A DNA stretch of 62,915 nt from JBCCWF01 sp038520475 (GCA_038520475.1 JBCBLF010000003.1:1-62915), one strand, 5' to 3'. Counted from the first letter of the stretch, positions 1 to 8,177 are shown. Numbers and translations: made by a program. Notes: generated by a model from the letters alone, not told the origin.

Positions 1-200
1 ATCTGGCGCAATCTTAATATCGAGTTCATCCTCAAAATAAAAATAGCTGACTAGAGCAGTTAATAATGTAAGTCTATATCCTCTATTTTTGAAGCTCATT
101 TTAGGTTGATAGATATCTAAGATCGTAAATATAATGACTTAATTCTTGTCAGCAAAGGGAATACTAAGAAATAGAGATGCAGTTTACCTGAGATAATACT

Positions 201-803
201 ATGATTCATCCTGATACTGAACTTCGATTCATTAGTCCCGAGAAGGGGTATGGGGTTTTTGCAAAAGCTGATATCCCGAAAGGAACTATTGTTTATGTTG
301 AGGATGAACTCGATATTAAGATTGCGCCAGATAGCCCATTACTGAATAAGCCAGAATATCGGAGTTTAATTGAACGTTACTCATATTTTGAACATGGAAC
401 TTATGTCATTAGCTGGGACATTGAAAAGTATGTGAACCACAGTTGTGATAGCAATCGCATGACAACAGGATACGGGTTTGAAATTGCGATCCGTGATATT
501 CAGAAAGGAGAAGAGTTAACGGATGATTACGGCGCTTTGAATATGGACTATGACTTTCAATGTGTGTGTGGGAGTCAGAAATGCCGGCGTCGAATCAATC
601 ATAAAGACTTCGCTTATCACGTCGATTCATGGGATAAAAGGATTCAGCAGGCGTTTGATATGTTCAAGATGGTAGAACAACCATTAATTACATATGTTGA
701 TTCTGCGACATACAATGCCCTGATGAAATATCTCAACACGGGACGAGATTATCGATCAATTCGTTGTATTCAGCATCCTGTCGACTCTGTGATCATCGCG
801 TAA
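201..803 (+). CDS. SET domain-containing protein (putative lysine methyltransferase)
   Basis: A 200-residue protein made almost entirely of a SET domain. The SET signature NHSC lies at residues 79-82, the GEELTDDYG segment that shapes the active site at 103-111, and a post-SET-like cysteine cluster (CxCx4C) at 121-128. SET proteins transfer a methyl group from S-adenosylmethionine to lysine side chains. In bacteria the targets are mostly unknown, and no substrate can be named here. About 65 residues follow the cysteine cluster without a recognised domain. The gene stands alone, with no strong Shine-Dalgarno sequence before the ATG. Family assignment is firm; function is inferred. Confidence 0.85.
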   Translation: MIHPDTELRFISPEKGYGVFAKADIPKGTIVYVEDELDIKIAPDSPLLNKPEYRSLIERYSYFEHGTYVISWDIEKYVNHSCDSNRMTTGYGFEIAIRDIQKGEELTDDYGALNMDYDFQCVCGSQKCRRRINHKDFAYHVDSWDKRIQQAFDMFKMVEQPLITYVDSATYNALMKYLNTGRDYRSIRCIQHPVDSVIIA

Positions 804-934
804 TCTAGCTTTCACGTGAGTGCGTAACCCTGATTTGGCCTTGACTGAGATGGCTCATTCGCACTGGTCTACCGCACATGAGTTGGTGCGTGCGATCGCC
901 TCTTTGCTTGATTGAATGGGCTACCAATAGATGA

Positions 935-1900
935 ATGAGTCTGAAAGATTCGAAGTCTTGCGGTATTATCAGCACGTTTGCTGAAACACCACCTGGGACG
1001 CGCATGTTATTAGATTCTCCAATTGGGTTAGGGATCCTGCTCTTGTTTGGGATATTGACGGGTACCCTAGCTGGACTTCTTGGCATTGGAGGAGGGGTAC
1101 TGCTGGTTCCAGCGCTTATCTTTGCTGGTGTTCAAACAACGATTCAGGCCACCGCGACAAGTTTAATCGGCGTATTTCTAAGTGCGATGTCTGGTAGCAT
1201 CCGTAACCTGAGGGCCGGTACGTTAAATTGGCGCGCATCGCTGAGTATCGCTCTATTTGGCGTTTTTTCTGCTCAAAGAGGTGCTTTGCTGGGTGAAAAA
1301 ATGTCAGATACCTGGTTGTCTTTGGGATTTGCCACTCTTTTAATCATCACCATCTATCTCATCGGTCTTAAAAAACGACTTCAACGCAAGAAAAAAACAA
1401 GTTCCGAGATGGACGGCGATCGCCCAACTCAGGCCGTGGTATCAGCTAACGGACAAGTTGTTCCGTCAACACTAGACGTACCACCAATCGCATCGAGCTC
1501 GCCTTCAGCAGGAGATACTAAACGATTTAGCCTGAGAAATTTACTACCAAGTGCGGGTATTGGAGTGCTTGCGGGGCTTTTATCTGGGCTATTTGGCGTG
1601 GGTGGTGGAGTCGTCATGGTGCCTCTACAAATGCTGATTCTAGGAGAAGAGATTAAGGCTGCCGTGCAGACGAGCTTAGGAGCGATTGTTGCGATCGCCG
1701 CGTCAGGGCTGATTGAGCATACCCGAAATGATAATGTTCTCTGGATACCAGGTCTTGCATTAGGGATTGGGGGTATTATCGGTGCACAGTTTGGAACTCG
1801 ACTATTACCCAAGCTGTCTGATCGCGCTATTAGCATCATGTTCCGACTTCTCTTAGTCTCTCTTTCGGTTTACATGATCATTCGAGCGATCCAATCGTAA
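935..1900 (+). CDS. TauE/SafE-family sulfite exporter-like permease
   Basis: A polytopic membrane protein of up to 321 residues with the duplicated TauE/SafE (DUF81) architecture. Each half opens with a glycine-rich signature, GLLGIGGGVLLVP near residue 47 and GLFGVGGGVVMVP near residue 220. A hydrophilic loop of about 60 residues, rich in Lys, Ser and Pro, separates the halves. Family members export sulfite, sulfoacetate or other small anions across the inner membrane; the substrate here is unknown. A second in-frame ATG at 1004 (MLLDSPIG) would start just before the first membrane helix and is a credible alternative. Two strong hairpins lie immediately downstream. Confidence 0.85.
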   Translation: MSLKDSKSCGIISTFAETPPGTRMLLDSPIGLGILLLFGILTGTLAGLLGIGGGVLLVPALIFAGVQTTIQATATSLIGVFLSAMSGSIRNLRAGTLNWRASLSIALFGVFSAQRGALLGEKMSDTWLSLGFATLLIITIYLIGLKKRLQRKKKTSSEMDGDRPTQAVVSANGQVVPSTLDVPPIASSSPSAGDTKRFSLRNLLPSAGIGVLAGLLSGLFGVGGGVVMVPLQMLILGEEIKAAVQTSLGAIVAIAASGLIEHTRNDNVLWIPGLALGIGGIIGAQFGTRLLPKLSDRAISIMFRLLLVSLSVYMIIRAIQS

Positions 1901-1919
1901 ACGCTCAAAATTTAGCAGT

Positions 1920-1980
1920 ATGCCATTTGCGAATTAATTAGGTCCAACACCATTGGACTTAATTAATTCGCGAATGGCAT
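1920..1980. terminator. 27-bp near-perfect inverted repeat downstream of TauE gene
   Basis: Arms 1920-1946 and 1954-1980 pair over 27 positions with a 7-nt loop. The only two departures are G.U wobbles when the + strand is transcribed. It begins 19 bp after the stop codon of the permease gene. No T tract follows directly, but a second hairpin starts 5 bp later. Probable transcription terminator or mRNA 3'-end stabiliser. Confidence 0.7.
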
Positions 1981-1985
1981 AGATT

Positions 1986-2034
1986 AAAAAAAGAATGGAC
2001 GTGTCGGCAAAGCCGATACGTCCATTCTTTTTTT
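1986..2034. terminator. Bidirectional intrinsic terminator
   Basis: Arms 1986-2008 and 2012-2034 form a 23-bp stem with one G.U wobble and a 3-nt loop. The A tract at its left end and T tract at its right end make it a canonical terminator in both directions. It lies between the convergent permease (+) and peptide deformylase (-) genes. Confidence 0.88.
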
Positions 2035-2220
2035 CGGTAGACGACCAATATAGATTTGAACCAGTGTGTTCACATGGAAAATTAAGATGGTGTAACGAAA
2101 CCAGAATAGTTTGGATATTAGATGAAATTGCCTAAATCCTAATCGATATCATTGGCAGGTAAACAAAGGCGATTAAAAATGCATCGAGGCTGATGTAAAA
2201 GGGATTGAATGAAACCATAT

Positions 2221-2781
2221 TTAAACCGCAACGGGTTCTTCTGAAGATTCAATCAGTGCAGCGTATCGTTTCAGATATTCGTAGTCTGTGATGACATCTT
2301 TCATCGTTTCAACTCTGTCGAGAAACACTCGACCTTCGAGATGATCAAGCTCATGTTGAAACACGCGTGCAACGAAGCCATCAAACTCTCGGCGCTGCAG
2401 CTTCCCGTCCTTATCCGTGTATCCTACTTCAACGGCAGAATATCGAGGCACGAGGGCGCGAATTCCAGGGACGCTCAAACATCCTTCCCAATCTTTAACC
2501 AGATGATTGCTGTGATCAATCAAATGAGGATTGATCATTGCAGTCGGATCCATGTCAGGAGCATTCGGGTATCGAGGATTAGAATGGGAAGCTACAATCA
2601 ATAGTCGACGCGAAACACCAACTTGGGGGGCCGCAATTCCCACACCGTGGGAGCGATTTAGCGTTTCTAGCAACTGACCGAGTAACGAGCGAACCCATCG
2701 ATCTTGAACATTGTAAATTGGTTGAGCAACCTGACGGAGGACAGGATCACCAAGCTGACAAACCGGATAAGAATCAGCCAT
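2221..2781 (-). CDS. def: Peptide deformylase
   Basis: Removes the formyl group from the N-terminal methionine of nascent proteins, in the cytosol. All three family motifs are present in a 186-residue protein: GVGIAAPQVG (46-55), EGCLSVPG (about 99-106, with the metal-ligand Cys) and HELDHLEG (about 143-150, with two metal-ligand His and the catalytic Glu). The length is normal for bacterial PDF. The ATG is preceded by an AAAGGAGAG ribosome-binding site. No methionyl-tRNA formyltransferase gene is adjacent. Confidence 0.96.
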   Translation of the reverse strand: MADSYPVCQLGDPVLRQVAQPIYNVQDRWVRSLLGQLLETLNRSHGVGIAAPQVGVSRRLLIVASHSNPRYPNAPDMDPTAMINPHLIDHSNHLVKDWEGCLSVPGIRALVPRYSAVEVGYTDKDGKLQRREFDGFVARVFQHELDHLEGRVFLDRVETMKDVITDYEYLKRYAALIESSEEPVAV

Positions 2782-3048
2782 AACTCTCCTTTAACTGTAA
2801 AACTGTCCTGAGTGAGTAAGTGAATACCAGCGTTAAGCTATAGTAAAGCTCGGTGCTAGGCGAAAACGTTCACCCCATACAATTTTAAGGATTCTAACCG
2901 GGGAGTAGTGTGACCGGGATCGTTGCGTGTTTTGACGTTTGACGCTTAAGGCCAAAATCGATGAGACTCATTTATCCACGTTTCAAGAGTCTTGGTGATT
3001 TCAGTCATATGTGGTTTTGATGAATCGATGGTGCTGTGACTCGACAAG

Positions 3049-4404
3049 TCACAGATTTAAAGTTATCAGAAGACCATCACGAAGAATGTCGATTGTCTGA
3101 GGATAGCCATCAGTTGATTGAGTCAACTGTGCTCTAAGGGCCTCAAGGGTTTGGAGTGATTGTCCGTCAATCCCGAGAATGATGTCGCCGATTTGGATTC
3201 CTGCTCGGCTTGCAGGCGAGTTATCGATTACATCAATGATCACGATAGTTGGAGAGGTAGATGAGGTCGTTGGCGGGTGGGTGTCATCAGAATCAAGTGG
3301 TGGAACTTGATCCGACCATACATCATCATGGCGTGGTGATATTGAGGAATTAAACGACTGTTGATTTGGCACATCTGCCTCTGGGGTAATGACCGTTGCC
3401 CGAATTCCAAATGCTGACGAGTTCCGAGCAGGGCTATGCAGCATCTCTGGTGAATCGGTGTAAGAAACGGTATGCGTGTCGAGAATGTTCTGGACAAACT
3501 GTTTTGCTTCGTTGACAGGAATTGCGAATCCAATGCCCTGCGCTTCACTTAGCTTTGCCGTCGTGATCCCAATGAGCTCCCCTGAATAGTTTAATAATGG
3601 TCCCCCTGAATTTCCTGGATTGATGGCTGCATCGGTTTGAATGAAGCTACTGGTTTGTCCAGTAAGCCTGACATCATCCCGATGTCTTCCGACAGCACTG
3701 ATGATGCCGACCGTTACAGTGTGCTCTAGTCCAAGGGGATTACCGATGGCGATCGCCCATTGTCCCACGCGAATGTCGTTTGAATCTCCCATTTGAACTG
3801 AAGACATTTCATTGAGGTTCACTTGAATGAGCGCTAGATCAAGGGCCTCATCTTTTCCGAGTACCCGACCCGTTAACTGCTCTCCAGTCCATAGCGTGAC
3901 GACAACTTCTAACGCGTCGCTGACGACATGAGCGTTTGTCAGAATCAACCCATCGTCATCAACGACAACGCCAGAGCCAGAGTGAGTCGTCGATAGGTAA
4001 GGATGGGTTGGAGTGGAGAGGTCGTAAGTTGTCGATGAAGAGGCAGGTCGGACAGATGCGCCTCGCTCCAAGGATTGGGGGTGAATCCCACCAGACGGCT
4101 GTGTACTGGACGGTTGGGCTGTGACGGTCACTACAGATGGATAGACCGCATCAACAGCATCTGCGATCGCCTCTGGTGACTGCTGTGGAATACGATCAGC
4201 AGCTTCAGGTTGCGAGTCTGGATCTGACGTTGCTTCACTAGCAGTCTCTGGATTTTCCGAACTAAAACGCTGGATGGATTGCTGTTGATTTAAGGGAGCT
4301 GGATCTAGATCTCTTGATAGGCGATCGCCTATCGCTGATAAAAGAACCATACTGGCGACAGCGAATAGCACATGCCGCTGGGTGATTAACAAACGACGTG
4401 TCAT
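3049..4404 (-). CDS. Deg/HtrA-family serine protease with C-terminal PDZ domain
   Basis: A periplasmic or envelope protease of the HhoA/HhoB/HtrA group that degrades damaged proteins. From the ATG at 4404 it has 451 residues: an N-terminal membrane anchor or signal (about 7-28), a Ser/Pro/Gln-rich linker, a trypsin-like domain with the triad at about His159 (TNAHVV), Asp189 (ALDLALI) and Ser266 (GNSGGP), and one PDZ domain at the C-terminus (SPASRAGIQIGDIILGI). A TTG 12 codons upstream also opens the frame but falls inside a perfect 26-bp inverted repeat, so the ATG is preferred. Which cyanobacterial Deg paralogue it is cannot be decided from one sequence. Confidence 0.93.
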   Translation of the reverse strand: MTRRLLITQRHVLFAVASMVLLSAIGDRLSRDLDPAPLNQQQSIQRFSSENPETASEATSDPDSQPEAADRIPQQSPEAIADAVDAVYPSVVTVTAQPSSTQPSGGIHPQSLERGASVRPASSSTTYDLSTPTHPYLSTTHSGSGVVVDDDGLILTNAHVVSDALEVVVTLWTGEQLTGRVLGKDEALDLALIQVNLNEMSSVQMGDSNDIRVGQWAIAIGNPLGLEHTVTVGIISAVGRHRDDVRLTGQTSSFIQTDAAINPGNSGGPLLNYSGELIGITTAKLSEAQGIGFAIPVNEAKQFVQNILDTHTVSYTDSPEMLHSPARNSSAFGIRATVITPEADVPNQQSFNSSISPRHDDVWSDQVPPLDSDDTHPPTTSSTSPTIVIIDVIDNSPASRAGIQIGDIILGIDGQSLQTLEALRAQLTQSTDGYPQTIDILRDGLLITLNL

Positions 4405-4413
4405 AGCAGAACA

Positions 4414-4467
4414 GAAAGGGACGAGAAAATTATAGTTCAAATGAACTATAATTTTCTCGTCCCTTTC
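4414..4467. repeat. Perfect 26-bp inverted repeat directly upstream of the deg gene
   Basis: Arms 4414-4439 and 4442-4467 are exact reverse complements separated by 2 bp. In a transcript entering the protease gene this hairpin would end 9 nt before the AUG at 4404, where a ribosome-binding site should be. No T tract follows on either strand. It may be a regulatory leader hairpin, a protein-binding palindrome, or a terminator for transcription from the upstream TPR gene. Confidence 0.85.
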
Positions 4468-4529
4468 ATCATTCTTATCGCAGTGTGCAACGACGTTAAA
4501 ACAAGAAGAACAGAAGGCTGTCTAATTGA

Positions 4530-4763
4530 GATGAGTACATTCCCGTAATCATACGCACCGAAAGCTGAAAACAATTACATTGTTTTCGGTACTCTCTGTG
4601 ACGCTTATTCCGACTCAGAAGATGAGAATGAATATAACTTCTGAAGGATATGTTCGAGAGAGTGGAGCAATTTGGGGGCAATTTCTGCAACACTCTCTTG
4701 TAAAGAATACATCCTTACAGGTAGCCGCCTGACCTTCTTGGGGGCTTGTAAGGTCAGGCTTTT
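4530..4763 (+). ncRNA. Candidate structured small RNA ending in an intrinsic terminator
   Basis: The 356 bp between the deg upstream palindrome and the TPR gene has no convincing reading frame. On the + strand it can fold into three hairpins: a 9-bp stem around 4569-4590 (GAAAACAAT/ATTGTTTTC), an 8-bp stem pairing AGAGAGTG near 4657 with CACTCTCT near 4690, and a 10-bp stem (4727-4736 with 4750-4759) followed by TTTT. The last is a terminator with no + strand gene to terminate, which suggests a non-coding transcript. The 5' end is a guess. Low confidence. Confidence 0.3.
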
Positions 4764-4826
4764 CCTCATTTCATACTGCTCAATCCATCTTTGTGAATCC
4801 TTAGCGAGTTTAATTAGAGTGAAGGA

Positions 4827-5786
4827 TTAAGGTGAGTCTGTTTCTGGCTCTGATTCGACAGGCACAGTGTCCTCATCAACGTCAGTTGCATTTTCATCGT
4901 CCTCCAGAATCGTCGCATCAGAATCGTCTGTTATGTCTGGGGTCAACGGTGTTGCAGAATCTAATTCTTCCTCGGATTCACCTGCCGCAAGACGCTGAAT
5001 TTCGTCTTTGAACTCAGCAGGCGCTAGGGCTTCAGCAGAGGAAAAGAGCGGTTGAGCTTCGTCATCACGGCCTAGCGTTTGGAGTAGAATTGCCTTGCTT
5101 AAAATAGGCCGGAAATCTTCCTCGCTAGAGCCAATGGCTTCATCGTAGATTGCTAATGCTTCATCGTCCCGACCAAGTTCAACATAAACTTGCCCAAGCA
5201 ATAACTGCACCGAGGCAACGTCAACGCTGCCTGCTTGAATTTGATTTAAGTCATTTGCCGTTTTGAGGGTATCTTCCAATAAGCCGATGGCTGATTCAGG
5301 GCGACCTTCTTGAACCAGTAGCCCAACTAAGCTTTGCATTGCCCTCATGTTTCCTGGGCTCCCGGATAAAACATCCCGGAAGACTTCTGCAGCTCCCTCT
5401 CGATCGCCAATTTCTTGCTTGGCCTGTCCTAATAAGATGGCGTAGTCAGTGCGCTCTGGATAGAGGTTAACAAGACGTTCAAGGGGGTCGATCGCGCCTT
5501 CTACGTCACCCATTTGAACGCGAGTTTGCAATAGCCCGCGGAGGACAACTTCATTATCTGGTTCTCGTTCCAGAACAACTTCATAGCTCCGAGCTTGTGC
5601 CTCTAAATCAGAACCAGCAGCTCCAGTATGAGGAGAGTTTTCTGCGTCGTAGCCATGTTGATTATCTTGAAACGCTCGACTTAACGGCAGTGCGAGCGAA
5701 AAGCCGGCAAATGCGACAACAGCGATAATGAGAACTGCATTTATAAACCAACGCTTATTCTTTTTATCCAGCACATCTGGCTCCAA
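4827..5786 (-). CDS. Membrane-anchored TPR-repeat protein
   Basis: A 319-residue protein with a short basic N-terminus, one transmembrane helix (about 14-36), a run of tetratricopeptide repeats (about 58-265, for example YEVVLEREPDNEVVLRGLL and ALAIYDEAIGSSEEDFRPIL) and a highly acidic Asp/Glu/Thr tail. TPR proteins act as assembly or docking platforms. The topology suggests a thylakoid or inner-membrane scaffold with the repeats on one side. The frame opens with TTG, preceded by AGGAACG about 10 nt upstream; no ATG exists near the N-terminus. Function is unknown, and the family is common in cyanobacteria. Confidence 0.8.
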   Translation of the reverse strand: MEPDVLDKKNKRWFINAVLIIAVVAFAGFSLALPLSRAFQDNQHGYDAENSPHTGAAGSDLEAQARSYEVVLEREPDNEVVLRGLLQTRVQMGDVEGAIDPLERLVNLYPERTDYAILLGQAKQEIGDREGAAEVFRDVLSGSPGNMRAMQSLVGLLVQEGRPESAIGLLEDTLKTANDLNQIQAGSVDVASVQLLLGQVYVELGRDDEALAIYDEAIGSSEEDFRPILSKAILLQTLGRDDEAQPLFSSAEALAPAEFKDEIQRLAAGESEEELDSATPLTPDITDDSDATILEDDENATDVDEDTVPVESEPETDSP

Positions 5787-5975
5787 ACTCTACGTTCCTT
5801 GATTCATAATCCGCTGTTGTGTCATGGAAAACCATGAGAACAGCTTCGCCGCTTAGCATCGGCTGAGTGATTGCAGACTCAAGTAAGCACCATTATATCG
5901 GGACAATCTACATCATCGTGATGCCCTGCGAACCATGCGGCTCTAATCAGAACCATGGCGATCGCATCGAGGTAA

Positions 5976-6134
5976 AGGCTCAACTATTTTTTAGAATTGC
6001 TCGAACGGATTCAACAAGAGCATCAGCGTGTCACTTTAGTGCATCACTGCACTGGCGAACCCCTACCTTTCGTCGTTTGGGGCGTTTCACTAGCGTCATG
6101 CCCTAATGCCTTGAGAACAGATCTTCACTATTGA
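5976..6134 (+). pseudogene. Possible remnant of a small cyanobacterial gene
   Basis: In this frame the sequence reads like protein, with segments such as LLERIQQEHQRVTLVHH and GEPLPFVVWGVSLA, but it has no proper start. It follows directly after a stop codon (TAA at 5973-5975). An ATG at 5955 in the same frame is cut off by that stop. One point change or frameshift at the N-terminus could explain this. A TTG inside the frame could still start a very short protein. I do not recognise the family with certainty. Confidence 0.3.
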
Positions 6135-6174
6135 GAATGACGTTCCCGTGTCTTGGATGGTTGATACTCAAAAA

Positions 6175-6234
6175 GCACCTGATGAAGGGCATCTCAAGAA
6201 GCCAACGCTTCTTGAGATGCCCTTCATCAGGTGC
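6175..6234. terminator. Perfect 28-bp inverted repeat downstream of psb30
   Basis: Arms 6175-6202 and 6207-6234 pair perfectly over 28 bp with a 4-nt loop (CAAC). It is flanked by AAAA on the left, which reads as UUUU on the minus strand, so it can serve as an intrinsic terminator for the psb30 transcript, whose stop codon lies 45 bp away. Confidence 0.8.
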
Positions 6235-6279
6235 AATAACTGACTCCTTGATGTGGTGAAAGCTGGAGCAGCTTGATGA

Positions 6280-6411
6280 CTACAAGTCACCTTTATTGGC
6301 TGCCAACAGAAAAATAACAATGGGACCCGAAATCATGATCGCGGCAACTAGAGTCAACTGAATAATTGCTTCAAAGTTGATATTGCTGATTAAGCCAGTT
6401 AAAGAATCCAT
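6280..6411 (-). CDS. psb30: Photosystem II reaction centre protein Psb30 (Ycf12)
   Basis: A 43-residue single-span membrane protein. The sequence contains NFEAIIQLTLVAAIM followed by GPIVIFLLAANKGDL, matching the Psb30/Ycf12 pattern: a short stromal N-terminus, one helix, a conserved GPxVIFLLA end and a C-terminal GDL. Psb30 is a peripheral subunit of photosystem II near cytochrome b559 and PsbZ, and it stabilises the complex. The ATG is preceded by GGAGGAACG. The gene is monocistronic: its 351-bp upstream region carries two hairpins, and a 28-bp terminator-like hairpin follows it. Confidence 0.92.
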   Translation of the reverse strand: MDSLTGLISNINFEAIIQLTLVAAIMISGPIVIFLLAANKGDL

Positions 6412-6762
6412 CGTTCCTCCGAAAACAACCAAATAACGTGAGTTTGTAATGCTTGCGAGATAATTTTACCTGATTGAATACCCCCTGGTAATGTTGTTTT
6501 CTTTTGGGCTTTTCCTCAATGTCAGATACAGAACGTAGCAATCTTTCCAAACCCACACCCACGAAGTACGGACTTGGGGTTGTACGTTGCACTCAAAGTC
6601 CATACTTCTTGGTAAGCCTTACCAAGGTGTTTTAATGACCGCAGGGCACAATATTTTCAGTACTAGTAAGCAATGCCTCCCAAAAGCTCTACCATCAAAA
6701 GAGGGAGTCGGATATTGATTGGACTATCCCATCCGTAAAGCTGTAGATGCAAACGAACAGAC
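6412..6762. other. Intergenic region between psb30 and the cysteine-cluster gene
   Basis: No gene seen. It should hold divergent promoters. Two inverted repeats are visible: arms 6563-6575 and 6596-6608 (12 of 13 bp paired, 20-nt loop), and directly after it an 8-bp stem (TTGGTAAG/CTTACCAA) near 6611-6627. No named operator recognised. Confidence 0.5.
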
Positions 6763-7116
6763 ATGGCGACTTGGCAATGCATTAAAGGCTGTGGAGCTTG
6801 CTGCTATCTCGATCCGTTAGAACGTCCAGAATTGAGCGAGTATCTCTCACCTGATGATTTGGAGACCTATTTTTCATTAGTTGGGGATGATGGATGGTGT
6901 CGGCATTTTGACCCCGTGACCCGAGAGTGTGGCATTTATGAGCAACGCCCTCGATTTTGCAGAGTTGAGCCTGATGTCTTTCAAGAACTCTATGGAGTGG
7001 AACCAGAAGACTTGAATGATTTTGCAATTTCCTGCTGCCAAGTCCAAATTGAGGCGACTTATGGCGATCGCAGTCTTGAGCAACTTAAGTTTGCTCGTGC
7101 TGTTGGGTTGGAGTAA
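6763..7116 (+). CDS. YkgJ-family cysteine cluster protein
   Basis: A 117-residue soluble protein of the YkgJ (putative zinc- or iron-chelating) family. It begins with the CxxxCGACC cluster (residues 6-14), followed by Cys at about 46 and 56 (WCRHFDP, RECGIYEQRP), RFCRVEP near 65 and a pair of cysteines (SCCQ) near 92. The spacing is typical of the family, whose members bind a metal through eight or so cysteines; the biochemical role is not established. The ATG start is unambiguous because the first cluster begins at residue 6. Confidence 0.9.
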   Translation: MATWQCIKGCGACCYLDPLERPELSEYLSPDDLETYFSLVGDDGWCRHFDPVTRECGIYEQRPRFCRVEPDVFQELYGVEPEDLNDFAISCCQVQIEATYGDRSLEQLKFARAVGLE

Positions 7117-7380
7117 CTGCCATAAATCCAACCTGATTTCGGTAGGACAAACAGGAAGATGATTGATGACTACCTCTCAGTTGGGTTAAGTTTTTAGTCT
7201 ATTAGGTCGGTCTCTTCTAGCATGGTTCATGCTGATTGACAGTTCAGTACTGATTGCAGTTGCAGCGGTATTCAGCCCAGAAACGATATGACAGGGGCCA
7301 CAACATCGTTTTTCATTCAGGTGCATAGTGCTGTATGAAAAATATGACCGATATGCAGAATCACACTTTTCTATTAATGA

Positions 7381-7707
7381 ATGCTGGTGAGTCAGGAGTT
7401 GCCTAGCGTGAAGGACACATTGCAAGCACCAGAGTTCAAATTATTTCTTTCCACCTTCATCACCATTTTTATTGCAGAAATTGGCGATAAGACTCAAGTT
7501 ACTACGTTACTGATGAGCGCAGAGTCTCAAGCCCCTTGGATTGTTTTTGGAGGGGCAGGGGCGGCTCTCATCCTCACATCATTAATTGGGGTTCTACTTG
7601 GACGATGGCTAGCCAATCGCATTTCAATAGAAGCCTTAGAGACTACTACAGGTGTGATTTTGATGGTGATTGCAGTGCTGCTATTGTGGGACGTTGTGCA
7701 TCTGTAG
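7381..7707 (+). CDS. GDT1/TMEM165 (UPF0016) family half-transporter, subunit A
   Basis: A 108-residue membrane protein with one copy of the UPF0016 signature, EIGDKTQ (near residue 32), followed by two further membrane helices. The family exchanges Mn2+ or Ca2+ for protons. In Synechocystis the full-length member Mnx has two such halves in one chain and protects against manganese toxicity. Here each half is encoded separately: this gene and the one 155 bp downstream each carry one E-x-G-D motif, so a heterodimer is the natural inference. The ATG at 7381 is the first in frame; a GTG at 7387 is also possible. Confidence 0.87.
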   Translation: MLVSQELPSVKDTLQAPEFKLFLSTFITIFIAEIGDKTQVTTLLMSAESQAPWIVFGGAGAALILTSLIGVLLGRWLANRISIEALETTTGVILMVIAVLLLWDVVHL

Positions 7708-7862
7708 GTTGTGCATTTTGCAGCTGGGCCATGTGCGACTCGCGGTTGTAATTGCAGCCTGATTCCCCAACCATGGTGTCTCTGGCTGATGACTGTGGCT
7801 ATAATACTGACGCAGCCTACGAATATTGAGTAGTCAGCTCTGGCATTTGGAAACGAACTTGA

Positions 7863-8177
7863 ATGGATTGGAATCTATTGTCGATTAGTTTTGTGACGGT
7901 TTTCATCTCTGAGCTCGGTGATAAGAGTCAACTTGCTGCGATCGCTCTCAGTAGTAATGCAAAATCGACCCGCGTTGTTTTTCTAGGAACCGCGTCTGCG
8001 TTGCTATTAGCTAGCTTTTTAGGCGTGTGGGTTGGAGAGGGTACGGCTCAACTATTACCCGTGAGGTGGGTCAAGTCGATCGCAGCTATTGGTTTTGCAC
8101 TGATGGCAGTCCGGCTACTGTGGGTAGGCGCTGGTACGAATCAACTGAGCGACTATCCTAAGGATCCTGAGTCTTAG
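7863..8177 (+). CDS. GDT1/TMEM165 (UPF0016) family half-transporter, subunit B
   Basis: A 104-residue protein with three predicted membrane helices and the second UPF0016 signature, ELGDKSQLAAIALS (near residue 17). It resembles the second half of full-length Mnx-type manganese exporters, while its upstream neighbour (7381-7707) resembles the first. The two genes are co-oriented and separated by 155 bp, so co-transcription is likely but not certain. The pair probably forms a hetero-oligomeric cation/H+ antiporter in the thylakoid or plasma membrane. Confidence 0.87.
   Translation: MDWNLLSISFVTVFISELGDKSQLAAIALSSNAKSTRVVFLGTASALLLASFLGVWVGEGTAQLLPVRWVKSIAAIGFALMAVRLLWVGAGTNQLSDYPKDPES

Noticed and set aside
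805..1086. Minus-strand frame opposite the TauE start
   Set aside because: Antisense to a clear membrane-protein gene, and not protein-like.
4496..4693. 65-codon minus-strand frame upstream of deg
   Set aside because: Composition is unlike protein, there is no ribosome-binding site, and it overlaps the hairpins of the proposed small RNA.
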